NCBI RefSeq assembly: GCF_900602065.1
Contig: NZ_UWFN01000288.1
Coordinates: forward strand, 62,001 to 126,000
From: Pseudomonas viridiflava
GTDB taxonomy: Bacteria; Pseudomonadota; Gammaproteobacteria; Pseudomonadales; Pseudomonadaceae
Reading direction: 5' to 3'
DNA length: 64,000 bases
Shown here: positions 40,521 through 49,640 of the stretch, piece by piece
Numbering within the stretch: position 1 is the first letter of the stretch
Layout: every line of letters starts with the position of its first letter
Translations under genes and position numbers: made by a program
Notes under the pieces: generated by a model
What the model was told of the DNA's origin: nothing
Databases searched by the model: none
Seen by the model: the letters and a program-made list of their open reading frames with translations, nothing else

Positions 40521-41586
40521 CGGATTCCCTGGCAACAGTTGGCAGTGTGAAATGAACAGTAGCGCCCCAAGGCAAATTACTCGAGGCCCAGATACGACCG
40601 TCATGCGCCTCGATGATGGAGCGACTGATGGCCAGGCCCATTCCCATCCCTTCAGGGCGGGTCGTGTAAAAAGCATCGAAAACCCGCTCGCAGTCATCCG
40701 GCAACACACCGTTGCCTTGATCAACGACGGAGAACCGCAACTGGTGAGGCGAGTCGAGCACGACCTGGCAGTCCAGCCTTCGCCGCTCAGGCCCCACTTG
40801 ACGCATCGCGTCCACAGCATTCATGGCGAGATTAAGGATGACCTGCTGAATTTGCACTTCATCGGCAAGCACCGGAGGCAGGCCTTCTTCAACCTCTACG
40901 TGCAACGCAATGTCGTGCTCCGCCAACTCTCCAGCCATCAGTCGCAGCGCCCCGTTGAGCGTGTCCTCGACGTTAAGCCATTGTTTGGCAGGCGCCTGAT
41001 GCCTTGCCATGCTACGCAACCGGGTAATAATTTCGCTGGCCCGGTGCGTGTCAGTGATCACGCGCTCAATCGCCTGCCGGGCTTTCGGCAGATTGGGTGG
41101 GTCCGCTGCAATCCAGCGCAGACAAGCGCTGCAACTGTTAGCCGTGGCAGCCAAAGGCTGATTCAGTTCGTGTGCGATAGAGGCGGCAAGTTCGCCCAGC
41201 ACGTTGACCCGCGCAACATGCGCCAGGTGCGTGCGTGTTTCGTGCACTGTGCGAATGGCAGTCGACAAGCGCAGCGCCAGGTACGTGGTGCAGGCAATGG
41301 CCGCGAGACTGATCAGCACATTGATCAGCCCTGCCTCGGTATCACCAAAACGAGTGAAACGGTAACTCACAATCGTCAGCGCCATACAGACGACAGATAC
41401 TCCCGCCACCGCGCGCGCAGGCAAAAACCTTACCGCGATCAGCACCACGATGGTTTGAAAAACCCCGACCGCAATTTCAAGGTCAGTCACCGTGTCGATT
41501 GCAGCAATACCTGATGCCAGCGCAAGTAGCAGCATCAAACGAAGCGTCAACCGGGTTCGTTTCACTGGATTACCATCGTGTGTCAC
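40513..41586 (-). CDS. Sensor histidine kinase with four-helix membrane N-terminus
   Basis: 357 residues. Four hydrophobic segments (about 14-34, 37-56, 58-77, 86-106) with very short loops replace a periplasmic sensor. Then follow the phospho-acceptor H-box SIAHELNQPLAATANS (about residue 135) and a complete HATPase domain (N-box NLAMNAVDAMRQ, G1 VVDQGNGVLPDD, G2 GMGMGLAISRSI). HELNQPL is typical of FixL/DctB-like kinases. It probably senses a membrane state or works with a transporter. The start is GTG 41586 with a poor ribosome site; an internal start is possible. It follows the ABC ATPase gene by 71 bp on the same strand. Confidence 0.88.
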   Translation of the reverse strand: MTHDGNPVKRTRLTLRLMLLLALASGIAAIDTVTDLEIAVGVFQTIVVLIAVRFLPARAVAGVSVVCMALTIVSYRFTRFGDTEAGLINVLISLAAIACTTYLALRLSTAIRTVHETRTHLAHVARVNVLGELAASIAHELNQPLAATANSCSACLRWIAADPPNLPKARQAIERVITDTHRASEIITRLRSMARHQAPAKQWLNVEDTLNGALRLMAGELAEHDIALHVEVEEGLPPVLADEVQIQQVILNLAMNAVDAMRQVGPERRRLDCQVVLDSPHQLRFSVVDQGNGVLPDDCERVFDAFYTTRPEGMGMGLAISRSIIEAHDGRIWASSNLPWGATVHFTLPTVARESDA

Positions 41587-41657
41587 CGTTATCTGGAGGC
41601 CAAAGGCAGAGTGTATAGCGCCCGCCGGGGACTGTTTACCGAAGAAGATGAATCCAG

Positions 41658-42962
41658 TCAGGAAGGGTTGTCGAGGCTGAATTGATCCGCCACATCATCG
41701 TAAGCAAAAAGCTCGGCATAGCGCCCCCACTGCGTGACACAGTCCAGCGTCACGGCTGCATCGCTTTGTGACATGAAATCTTCAAGCTCGTCACGAAAAC
41801 GTCTCGCCGGTGCTGTCCGCCCAGGACGATCATCAAGCACCCTGCGTATATGGCTAACCAGCGGCACATACTTGAGCAGGTGCTGGGCAAACAGCTGCTT
41901 ACGCTCATCCACATCCGATTGAGCGTAACGTCGCCCGGCCGCCAGAAGCGTGATATCGCCTTCCTGCATTTCAGCGAAACGCATTAACTGCAGCACTTCG
42001 GCGACGGGCAAAAGGTCTCCCGAGGTGTAACGCAACGCCGTTGCCAACTCGCGTAAATCGGCCTGGCCATTAAAGGGAGAGTTGTCGACCGCCTCGATCA
42101 ACCCCGCCAACGCGTTGGTCGAAGTCAGCGGCAAGACCATGCCGATACCGTTGCCGGCAAAGGGGCTTTCGCGCAGTGAATGCACAGTATTACCGCCTGC
42201 CATGCGTGCATAAATACTTTCGACCAAGGCCTGAAAGCCAGGGTCTGCGCGGTTACGGGGCTGAGCCAGAGCGACCTCAACCTCACACACGATCCGCCCT
42301 GGATTGGAGGACAGAATCAGTATCCGGTCGCACATCAACACGGCTTCTTCGATGTTGTGGGTGACCATTAATATTGACTTGATCGGCATCCGGCCCTCGC
42401 TCCAAAGGTCGAGCAAATCAGTGCGCAGCGTTTCAGCGGTCAACACGTCCAGTGCCGAGAACGGCTCATCCATCAGCAGGATATCGGGGTCGACCACCAG
42501 CGCACGCGCCAGCCCCACGCGTTGGCGCATGCCCCCTGACAACTCTTTCGGGTAGGCACTCTCGAACCCGTCGAGGCCGATCATATCGATCGCGGCCAGT
42601 GCCCGACGGCGTCGCTCCGGCGCTGCAACGCTCAACGCCTCAAGACCGATTTCCACGTTCTGCAGCACTGTCAGCCAAGGGAATAACGCGAAGCTCTGGA
42701 ACACCATGCGTACTGAAGTCGAGACTCCCGGCGCGTTTGCCGGAAATGCGACCAGCCCCGAGGTCGGCGAAACCAGCCCTGCAATGGAGCGCAGCAAGGT
42801 GGACTTACCCGACCCGGAGCGCCCCAGTAACCCGATGACCTCGCCATCGTTCAGGCGCATGGCCACATCGTCCAGCACGACTCGCCGGGTACCGCCTGCA
42901 GTACCGTAGACATGACCTAGCCCCTGCACGTCTACCAGACAACGTTTGTCGATCACTTCCAT
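41658..42962 (-). CDS. Nitrate/sulfonate/bicarbonate-type ABC transporter ATP-binding protein with C-terminal AAA-associated domain
   Basis: 434 residues. Residues 1-255 are a normal ATPase: Walker A GRSGSGKST, Q-loop FQSFALFPW, signature LSGGMRQRVGLARA, Walker B ILLMDEPFSALD and switch His MVTHNIEEAV. The last ~150 residues form the extra domain found in this subgroup (LTSTNALAGLIEAVDN, DLLPVAEVLQLMRFAEMQEGDITL, DVDERKQLFAQHL), thought to regulate. ATG 42962 is taken because the frame before it (to 43046) overlaps the permease gene. Ten bases separate it from the permease stop. No binding-protein gene is in this unit. Confidence 0.9.
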   Translation of the reverse strand: MEVIDKRCLVDVQGLGHVYGTAGGTRRVVLDDVAMRLNDGEVIGLLGRSGSGKSTLLRSIAGLVSPTSGLVAFPANAPGVSTSVRMVFQSFALFPWLTVLQNVEIGLEALSVAAPERRRRALAAIDMIGLDGFESAYPKELSGGMRQRVGLARALVVDPDILLMDEPFSALDVLTAETLRTDLLDLWSEGRMPIKSILMVTHNIEEAVLMCDRILILSSNPGRIVCEVEVALAQPRNRADPGFQALVESIYARMAGGNTVHSLRESPFAGNGIGMVLPLTSTNALAGLIEAVDNSPFNGQADLRELATALRYTSGDLLPVAEVLQLMRFAEMQEGDITLLAAGRRYAQSDVDERKQLFAQHLLKYVPLVSHIRRVLDDRPGRTAPARRFRDELEDFMSQSDAAVTLDCVTQWGRYAELFAYDDVADQFSLDNPS

Positions 42963-42972
42963 TGGATTGCCC

Positions 42973-44727
42973 TCAATCAATTCGAAGCCGGCGTTCGGCG
43001 AAGCGGTACAACGGTCGCCATAGCAGGCTGTTAAAACCGACCACAAAAGCAGACATCACTACAATGCCCAGCGCCACCCGCTGGAAATCACCGGCGGCAG
43101 TCGCCTGAGCGATGAACGACCCCAGGCCCGACGCATACAGATGGTCATCACCCCATGACACGGCTTCGGCGACGATACTGGCGTTCCACGAGCCGCCTGC
43201 TGCCGTCAGCGCGCCGGTCACGTAGTAGGGAAACACACCCGGCAGCGCGACTTTTCGCCACCATTGCCAGCCACGCACACGAAACACCTTCGAGGCTTCG
43301 AGCAAGTCGGTCGGCAAGGCGCTGGCACCGGCAATAACGTTGAAAAGGATGTACCACTGAGTGCCCAGTATCATCAGCGGCGATAGCCAGATATCGGGGT
43401 TAAGCTTCAGGGCGACAATCGTGACCACTGCAAACGGAAACAGGATATTCGCCGGAAACGCTGCCATTAATTGCGCGATGGGCTGCAAGCGTTCCGCCCT
43501 GCGTGGATTCAGGCCGATCCATACACCGACGGGTACCCAGACCAAGCTGGCAAGCACAATAAGCACCGCCACTCGCGCCAGCGTAGCGAGCCCGAGGCCA
43601 AACACATTGATCACCTCATCCACGCCCAGCATGCTGCCAATAAAACCTGTCAGTTGATAGATGCCGGTCAGGCCTGCAGCAACCACCAGCGCTATCCAGG
43701 CGATATCAGTGAGGCGGCGAAACCGGGCGTCGAGCTTTAAAGCGAGCCTGAAACGACCTTGTCCGAACATCCGTCCTGCAGGCAGCCAGTCGCGGATGCT
43801 TTGCAGAATCGCAAACAAAAACGGCACTAGGCGTGTCGACCTGAGCAGGTCATAGACCTTGGAACGGGGGCGCTTGTGTGAGGCGGTCTGCTCGAATCGA
43901 AACTTGTCCGCCCAAGCCACGATCGGCCGGAAAAACAGCACGTCATACAGCACGATGACCGCAACCATGGCCACCACCGCCCAACTGATCGCCGCTAGGT
44001 CTTTGTGCTGGATTGCGAGCGCCAGCCATGAACCGATGCCCGGTAAATTGACGGTGCTGTCGCCAACGGTGATGGACTCGGAAGCGACGACGAAAAACCA
44101 GCCTCCCGACATCGACATCATCATGTTCCACACCAGCCCCGGCGTCCCGAAAGGCAGTTCTACCTTGATGAACCGTTGCCACGCGGAAAATGAAAACTGT
44201 CGGCTCACATCATAAAGATCGTTGGGCACTGTCCTGAGCGACTGGTAGAAACTGAACGTCATGTTCCAGACCTGGCTGGTGAATATGGCAAAAACAGCTG
44301 CGCACTCCAGCCCCCATTGCTGGCCAGGAAACATGCCCATGAAGAACACGACCGTAAATGTCAGAAAACCAAGAACGGGCACCGACTGAAGAATGTCCAG
44401 CGCCGGAAGAATCACCATCGCGGCCTTGCGGCTTTTAGCGGCCAGCGTGGCGATAACCACCGAAAAGATCACCGATGCAAACAACGCCGCAAACATGCGC
44501 AAAGTGGTGCGTAAGGTGTACGCAGGCAAGTGCGCCAGATCGAGCGACATTGGCACTGACTCAAGCACACTGATGGGCTGATTCATTTGAATCGCGCTGT
44601 AAAAGACAAACGTCGTCAGCAGCACGATGGCAGCAACGACGGTACCTTCCGCGAACAGTGATACGGAGCGCTTTTGCAGCGGATTACGGACCGGCGCTCT
44701 CGGAGATAAGGGCAGGGAAAAACGCAT
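42973..44727 (-). CDS. Double-length ABC transporter permease (two fused BPD-type membrane domains)
   Basis: 584 residues carrying two permease domains in tandem. The first (about 35-265) and second (about 340-575) each have five or six membrane helices and an EAA loop: VSRQFSFSAWQRFIKVELPFGTPGLVWN (key VELPFGTPGL) and ASKVFRVRGWQWWRKVALPGVFPYYVTG (key VALPGVFPYY). A single chain thus replaces the usual permease dimer. Such fusions occur with the AAA-associated ATPase encoded next, in nitrate/sulfonate/bicarbonate-type systems. ATG 44727 is chosen with GAGGC ahead; the frame opens at 44796. The substrate is unknown. Confidence 0.9.
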   Translation of the reverse strand: MRFSLPLSPRAPVRNPLQKRSVSLFAEGTVVAAIVLLTTFVFYSAIQMNQPISVLESVPMSLDLAHLPAYTLRTTLRMFAALFASVIFSVVIATLAAKSRKAAMVILPALDILQSVPVLGFLTFTVVFFMGMFPGQQWGLECAAVFAIFTSQVWNMTFSFYQSLRTVPNDLYDVSRQFSFSAWQRFIKVELPFGTPGLVWNMMMSMSGGWFFVVASESITVGDSTVNLPGIGSWLALAIQHKDLAAISWAVVAMVAVIVLYDVLFFRPIVAWADKFRFEQTASHKRPRSKVYDLLRSTRLVPFLFAILQSIRDWLPAGRMFGQGRFRLALKLDARFRRLTDIAWIALVVAAGLTGIYQLTGFIGSMLGVDEVINVFGLGLATLARVAVLIVLASLVWVPVGVWIGLNPRRAERLQPIAQLMAAFPANILFPFAVVTIVALKLNPDIWLSPLMILGTQWYILFNVIAGASALPTDLLEASKVFRVRGWQWWRKVALPGVFPYYVTGALTAAGGSWNASIVAEAVSWGDDHLYASGLGSFIAQATAAGDFQRVALGIVVMSAFVVGFNSLLWRPLYRFAERRLRID

Positions 44728-44960
44728 AAATAAAGCCTCTGTCGCGCTGTCCCGGCGTGCTGCATCTGCCACGTGGAGATGCAGAGCGCCCGGCACAACT
44801 CAGTCAACTATGCAGGGTTGCTCAGTCCGGCAAAGCTTAAGCAATGGCTTTGACCTGATCGACAGAAACTAAGGACGTAAAAATATACGTTGGTATAGCG
44901 AGGAGGACGTCGTGCTTTCACACTCAACAATGACGAATCGCGCCAATAGGGTTCAAGAAA

Positions 44961-45452
44961 CTAATCATTTGAACAAGGCACTTCCAGCCCCACTTTCAAA
45001 CGATCCAGTGCAACCATGGTTTTGAACCATCTGACATTCGGATTCTCGGCAAACAGCCGCCGTGAAAGCGACTGGTATTCCTGCATGTTCGCAACATTAA
45101 CAATCAACACAAAATCTGCTTCGCCCGTGACGTAATAACACTGTTGCACTTCGGGCACCGCGAATGACTTCTTCATCGCCTCCAGCACGCTGATGTTGGT
45201 GCTGTCAGTCATCACCTCGACAACGATAGTGATGGGCTTGCCGACACGCACAGGATCAACAACGGCTACGTACCCCGTGATCACGCCATTTTCTTCCAGA
45301 CGCTTGAGGCGCCGCTGCACTGAGGCTGGGGAAAGATTGACGTGTTCTGACAGCACGCGCAAAGGCGTGGTGTTGTCACGCTGGACGATTTCAAGAATCG
45401 CACGATCAAATCCATCGAGAACGTGGGGCACGGCAGTAGTCAGTCTGGACAT
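44961..45452 (-). CDS. Lrp/AsnC-family transcriptional regulator
   Basis: 163 residues. Winged helix: LDGFDRAILEIVQRDNTTPLRVLSEHVNLSPASVQRRLKRLEENGVI (key LSPASVQRRLKRLEENGVI). The RAM ligand-binding domain follows with VVEVMTDSTN, VPEVQQCYYVTGEADFVLIV (key YYVTGEADF). The gene is divergent from the LctP-family permease with 130 bp between, the usual arrangement of a local Lrp regulator and its transporter. The effector is probably a small amino or organic acid. Confidence 0.9.
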   Translation of the reverse strand: MSRLTTAVPHVLDGFDRAILEIVQRDNTTPLRVLSEHVNLSPASVQRRLKRLEENGVITGYVAVVDPVRVGKPITIVVEVMTDSTNISVLEAMKKSFAVPEVQQCYYVTGEADFVLIVNVANMQEYQSLSRRLFAENPNVRWFKTMVALDRLKVGLEVPCSND

Positions 45453-45582
45453 GATTTCGACGGCGAGAAAATTTCCCGAAAACTACCATAAACCAACAAA
45501 AAGTTATCCACGCCAAAGAAATATTATCTCGCTCGCTCCTGCTGCTCAGGAGAGGCCGGAAATACTTAAAGGATAATTTGGC

Positions 45583-47046
45583 ATGTGGACACTGGTGCAC
45601 CTCTCCCCTGTATTGCTGGTGATGATTACGCTCATGGTTTTGCGCCGCCCACCGGTTCAGGCGGCAATTGCGGGAACCGTACTGGTCGCCGTTCTTTGGC
45701 TCGCGGGTGCGGCGGATACATTGCAGGCCGACACCCTGGTTGCAGCATGTCGGGATACAACGGTGCTGTTTCTCAGTACCGCGTTCGTCATCGTGCCGGG
45801 TATGGCCTTCGTGATACTTATCGAAAGGTTGGGCGTCAATCGGGTTCTCAGCCAATGGGTGCAGTCCCTGGGATTAAACCGTACTCAGCAAATCGTATTT
45901 ATTGTCCTAGGGTTAGCACCACTGCTTGAAGCTATGACTGGCTTCGGCGTATCGCTGATCGCGACGGTGCCCTTGCTGCTCAGCCTTTTCGAACGTCGCG
46001 CTGCGTTGCGCATTGCCCTGACAGGCATGGCAATCATGCCGTGGGGAACACTCGGCCTTGCGACGGTGATCGGTGCTTCGCTGGCTCATCTGGATACGGC
46101 AGCACTTGCGTCCACTTCGGCGCTGACCAGCTCGCTGGTGTTCATGACCCTGGGTGCCGTCGCGCTGACGCTGGCCGGTGCGAAAGGAGTACGGGCCTTC
46201 GCAGCGCTGGGCATATACTCGGTGCTGTTTGTCGGCGTGTTGTATGGCGCGAGCCGCTTGTTGGGACCAGAAGTCGCCGGTATCAGTGCGGGTTTCACCG
46301 TGGCGTTGACGCTGCTGCTGTGGGCCTTATACCGCACGCATTCCGAGGGTGGTGAAATCAAAGGGATGCGCTGGCCGCGAGAGGCGTGGCCGTATCTGGC
46401 GCTGATCGTCTGCATCGTGACATTGAAGTTGATAAGCGCCGCCACACACTGGGAAGAACACTGGCGGGTGCAAGGGGCGCAAGTGATGTGGAAGCCGCTG
46501 GCCTCCCCGGGCGTCGCCCTGACGTTGGTCGTGATCTGCCTGATGCTTCGCACCCAGCAATCACACGCCGTGACAATGAGTGAAAGTAGACTGCTTCGCG
46601 GACTGGCAGCACGTACCAAGCGCCCATTGCTGACCATTTTCTTCTTTCTTGCCATGTCCCAGATGATGGTCAAAGCGGGGTTTCTGACCGGTCTGATAAA
46701 CATGCTGACGGGCCTGACGCCCTCGGCAGTCATGCCGCTGATTGCAGGCTTCGGCGCGCTGTCTGGCTACATGACGGGTTCCAACGTAGGTGGCAACGCC
46801 ATCTTCATGCCTGCTATCGCGCTACTGCCCGATTCGTCCCGCTTGCTGATGGCAGCGGTACAGAACAGTGCGGCCGGTCATGCAGCGTTAGGTTCCCTGT
46901 CGATCGTGATGCTGGTGCTCGGCCTCGCGAAGACCAACCCACAGGAGGAAGGCGAACTGGTGAGATTCGGCTTCGGACTGGTCTGCCTCAATACTGCGAT
47001 GGTTCTACTGGCTGCGCTGTTTCTATCTACCTTGGTGCTGGATTAA
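45583..47046 (+). CDS. L-lactate permease (LctP) family transporter
   Basis: 487 residues, shorter than LldP (about 550), with about twelve membrane helices. The family's two symmetrical signatures are present: LLEAMTGFGVSLIATVPLLL (about residues 112-131) and ALSGYMTGSNVGGNAIFMPA (about 400-419). The latter loop resembles the substrate site of lactate/glycolate:proton symporters. Because the Lrp regulator is divergent and no lactate dehydrogenase is adjacent, another hydroxy or short-chain acid is possible. ATAAGGAT-like AAAGGA (45568-45573) precedes ATG 45583. A terminator hairpin follows. Confidence 0.87.
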   Translation: MWTLVHLSPVLLVMITLMVLRRPPVQAAIAGTVLVAVLWLAGAADTLQADTLVAACRDTTVLFLSTAFVIVPGMAFVILIERLGVNRVLSQWVQSLGLNRTQQIVFIVLGLAPLLEAMTGFGVSLIATVPLLLSLFERRAALRIALTGMAIMPWGTLGLATVIGASLAHLDTAALASTSALTSSLVFMTLGAVALTLAGAKGVRAFAALGIYSVLFVGVLYGASRLLGPEVAGISAGFTVALTLLLWALYRTHSEGGEIKGMRWPREAWPYLALIVCIVTLKLISAATHWEEHWRVQGAQVMWKPLASPGVALTLVVICLMLRTQQSHAVTMSESRLLRGLAARTKRPLLTIFFFLAMSQMMVKAGFLTGLINMLTGLTPSAVMPLIAGFGALSGYMTGSNVGGNAIFMPAIALLPDSSRLLMAAVQNSAAGHAALGSLSIVMLVLGLAKTNPQEEGELVRFGFGLVCLNTAMVLLAALFLSTLVLD

Positions 47047-47060
47047 GCCCACTCACGTCA

Positions 47061-47086
47061 AAGCCCTGACAGGTTCAGGGCTTTTA
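47061..47086. terminator. Bidirectional Rho-independent terminator between convergent genes
   Basis: AAGCCCTGA (47061-47069), loop CAGGT, TCAGGGCTT (47075-47083) then TTA on the plus strand. It ends the permease transcript and may also serve the convergent 5'-nucleotidase gene. Confidence 0.8.
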
Positions 47087-47131
47087 CGTACTCCGAAAGC
47101 TGCGAGGCAATAGCTGCGCCGGACAGAAGCT

Positions 47132-48115
47132 TCAAATAACGTCTTCAATCGCCTGACTGTTACTCGCCACAGGCAACTCGGCAGGCCCCTGATTGGTAAT
47201 CCCAAACGGAATGTGAACCGAAGGTGCCACCGCACTCGCCGACTTCAGGTGCCCGGACTGGTCATCAAAGAAGATGTGTGGCTTCAGTACTGCAAGCACC
47301 TTGCCCTTTTCGATACCGCCCAGGAAGAACGCATCGTTGGCCATCACGCCCCAACTCTTCAGGGTGTTCAGCGCACGCTCATGTGACGGCGCATTGCGGG
47401 CCGTCACGATGGAGACCCTGATGCGGTTTTCATAATCAGGATTGAGTTTTTTGTGTTGTTCTTCAACCGACTGGATCCTGGCCATCCGGACCATGAACTC
47501 CTTCAGAGGGCCAGGGTTGTGTGGCTCCATCACGTTCTTCACTTCGTGTGCATGGAATTCCACCAGGCCGGACGACTGCATGACCGTCTCAGCCTCATCC
47601 CCCGCCAGCACGCCATCAAAGTCGAAAGCGATACGCAGTGTTTTGTCGTCCTCATCGTCATCAAACTGCGAGTCCAGAACCTGACCTGCGGGATGCCCGG
47701 CCTTGATCGCAGCCTCCACATCAGCTTTGTTGCCTGACAGAAACAGCGCAATGTTCAACGCCGGAATGTATTCATACGGCGAGCGCCCCTGCATGAAAAT
47801 AGCGCGCGTCATCCCCAACCCGTAATGCTCGATGGTCTTCATCACCCGCAAGCCCGTGTCCGGATCGTTGCGGGACAACAGCACCACCTCGACCAGTGGA
47901 TCAGACGGATCACTGCTCAAGTCATTCAGCGACAGCAAACGCTTGATGAACGGAAAGGCGATCCCCTTGGGGAGCGGATTGTTCAGGTTCTGCTCCTGAA
48001 ACTTTCGATACTCCTCTTCGCCCTGACTTCGAAACACTGCGTCCGAATCCAGCAGATCAAAAACGGCGCTGGAGGCAACGCCGATGACCAATCGATTGTC
48101 CAGCTCGTAGGGCAT
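47132..48115 (-). CDS. 5'-nucleotidase, cytosolic NT5C1 family
   Basis: 327 residues. It resembles the cytosolic 5'-nucleotidase I family, known in animals and proteobacteria. LVIGVASSAVFDL begins the protein; the HAD-like catalytic motif is RIAFDFDGVLAGDEAE (about residues 162-177), with nucleophile Asp and the acid/base Asp two positions later; VSIVTARNAPSHERAL and HIFFDDQSGHL supply motifs II and IV. These enzymes dephosphorylate AMP or IMP. ATG 48115 is taken over 48190 for homology and an AGAG ribosome site. It follows higA on the same strand at 80 bp. Confidence 0.88.
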   Translation of the reverse strand: MPYELDNRLVIGVASSAVFDLLDSDAVFRSQGEEEYRKFQEQNLNNPLPKGIAFPFIKRLLSLNDLSSDPSDPLVEVVLLSRNDPDTGLRVMKTIEHYGLGMTRAIFMQGRSPYEYIPALNIALFLSGNKADVEAAIKAGHPAGQVLDSQFDDDEDDKTLRIAFDFDGVLAGDEAETVMQSSGLVEFHAHEVKNVMEPHNPGPLKEFMVRMARIQSVEEQHKKLNPDYENRIRVSIVTARNAPSHERALNTLKSWGVMANDAFFLGGIEKGKVLAVLKPHIFFDDQSGHLKSASAVAPSVHIPFGITNQGPAELPVASNSQAIEDVI

Positions 48116-48195
48116 TGGGGTTCTCTTTGGTGGGTTCGGTGAGGGAATGAGGAACTCAGGATACTCTGACTTCTTTCGATTCAATATCACCTACT

Positions 48196-48477
48196 TCAGG
48201 CTGCAACAAGCCGATCTACATCAGGCTGCTGACGATGCTCCGCCTGCCACAAATCGTAGTTGAGCTGAAGACCTAACCAAAAACGTGCAGTACTCAAACC
48301 TGCGCGCTCTAGCCGGACCGCAAGATCCGGGCTGATTGGAGACCTCCCATTCACAACTCGCGAAAGCATTTCCCGAGAGAAATGCAGACGCCGGGCCATT
48401 TCGGCGATCTTGATATTCAACTCCGGCAGCATCTCATGAAGCATTTCGCCGGGATGGGGTGGATTGTGCATGGCCAT
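48196..48477 (-). CDS. higA: HigA-family antitoxin, XRE-type HTH
   Basis: 93 residues. PPHPGEMLHEML opens the protein as in nearly all HigA antitoxins; the HTH is IKIAEMARRLHFSREMLSRVVNGRSPISPDLAVRLERA (key FSREMLSRVVNGRSPIS). It binds and neutralises the HigB RNase and represses the operon. Start ATG 48477 has the strong site AAGGAGG 6 bases ahead. It follows higB by 14 bp, the toxin-first order typical of higBA. Confidence 0.92.
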   Translation of the reverse strand: MAMHNPPHPGEMLHEMLPELNIKIAEMARRLHFSREMLSRVVNGRSPISPDLAVRLERAGLSTARFWLGLQLNYDLWQAEHRQQPDVDRLVAA

Positions 48478-48491
48478 GGTGGCCCTCCTTA

Positions 48492-48770
48492 TTAGTGGTA
48501 GTCGAGGTAATCGACCAGTTCGACGTCCGTGTCGATGAATCTGAAAATCACCCGCCAATTGCCACTTACCGTCATCGACCAGAATCCGGCCAATTGGCCC
48601 TTAAGCGGATGCAGGCGGTAGCCTGGCAACATCAGCTCAGAAGAACTGCTGGCCTCATCCAAAGCACCGAGCACCAAGCGCAGACGCTTTACATGATCAA
48701 GCTGAATGCCCTTTGTCCTACCTGTTTCGTAGAAAGCCTTCAGGCCCTTGTGTTGAAAGCTTCTTATCAT
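48492..48770 (-). CDS. higB: HigB-family toxin (RelE/ParE superfamily mRNA interferase)
   Basis: 92 residues, exactly the family length. MIRSFQHKGLKAFYETG begins the protein, PGYRLHPLKGQLAGFWSMTVSGNWRVIFRF (key GYRLHPLKG and VSGNWRVIFRF) is the core, and VELVDYLDYH ends it, as in HigB toxins that cleave mRNA on the ribosome. All catalytic basic residues of the family seem present, so it should be active. First gene of the toxin-antitoxin operon. Confidence 0.92.
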   Translation of the reverse strand: MIRSFQHKGLKAFYETGRTKGIQLDHVKRLRLVLGALDEASSSSELMLPGYRLHPLKGQLAGFWSMTVSGNWRVIFRFIDTDVELVDYLDYH

Positions 48771-49393
48771 CGTCCGAGCCTAGAGTGTGAAACGATCATT
48801 CACGGTTTGCAAGCATTGATACCTTCAGCCTGGATTGAGCCGAGTCGGTGATGGAGACCCTTGGCATGCAGGGTGGATGGCAAAGAAATCACCGTGCAGC
48901 ATTAAATTGAGTGGTGTTTTGGGAGCAGGAAGCACAACCTCTGCACCGCGCAAAAGGTAGCCTAAATCAGGCTCGGACAAGTCTCGGAATGCCGTGAGAA
49001 AACTCTGCTTTCGAAGGTAAATCAAACCGCACACTTTGAAGACGGGGAGAAGGCCATCCCTGATTAGCTCTCAAGGGGGCTACGCGTTCAGCGTCGACAA
49101 TGCGCGGCAAAAAGCAGCGGAGCAGGCCATCAACGTTCCGGGTCGTGAATGGGTAGAAAGCATCTGAAGGTCTCCGCCCCAAGGCGGCCAGGGTGATTCA
49201 CTACATTGCTGAAGCCAGCAAGCTCTGAGGGCGTACTGAAAAACGCTCCGCTGAGACGTTTTGCCTACGGGCAGAAAAATCGTCAAGTCGACGAGATAGT
49301 CGCGAGATTAGAGGCCTGATGTGTGACGCAGCTTATAAATGCGGAACGACTACGTGGATTACCAGCCTTGCACCACCAAACCCCACAAACGAA
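48771..49393. other. Stretch of decayed coding-like DNA between higB and tRNA-Ser
   Basis: No intact gene. Two short segments on the plus strand look like ends of broken genes: 49077-49167 reads GYAFSVDNARQKAAEQ..VPGREWVESI then stop, and 49197-49319 reads LLKPASSEGVLKNAPLRR..KNRQVDEIVARLEA then stop. Neither has a start or a recognisable family. Codon use and lack of palindromes differ from other gaps. With a tRNA gene and a toxin-antitoxin pair at its borders this resembles the remnant of an integrated element. Confidence 0.4.
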
Positions 49394-49417
49394 AAAGCCC
49401 TGAATAATCAGGGCTTT
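49394..49417 (-). terminator. Rho-independent terminator of tRNA-Ser
   Basis: AAAGCCCTGA (49394-49403), loop ATAA, TCAGGGCTTT (49408-49417); on the minus strand it ends in a T run. It is 14 bases after the tRNA 3' end. Confidence 0.85.
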
Positions 49418-49430
49418 GACGTATCTAAGA

Positions 49431-49518
49431 TGGCGGAAGCATAGAGATTCGAACTCTAGGACCTGTTACAGTCGGCAGTTTTCAAGACTGCTGCCTTAAA
49501 CCACTCGGCCATACTTCC
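49431..49518 (-). tRNA. tRNA-Ser (anticodon UGA)
   Basis: 88 bases on the minus strand. The acceptor stem GGAAGTA pairs with TGCTTCC, discriminator G and encoded CCA follow (tgg at 49431-49433). The D-arm GGCCGAGTGGTTTAAGGC, anticodon loop CTTGAAA (anticodon TGA), long class II variable arm and T-loop TTCGAATC are all present. It reads UCA and, with modification, other UCN codons. It stands at the border between accessory DNA and the core block, the kind of site often used by integrases. Confidence 0.96.
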
Positions 49519-49640
49519 GTTTGCATTGCGGGCGCCATAATACCGGAATGAAACAAGCTGTCAAACTCTCTGTATGGCCGTTTGCAGGCTGTCTGTTATG
49601 ATCTTTGCAACTCAACATTTCAACCACTAGGAGTTTCGCC

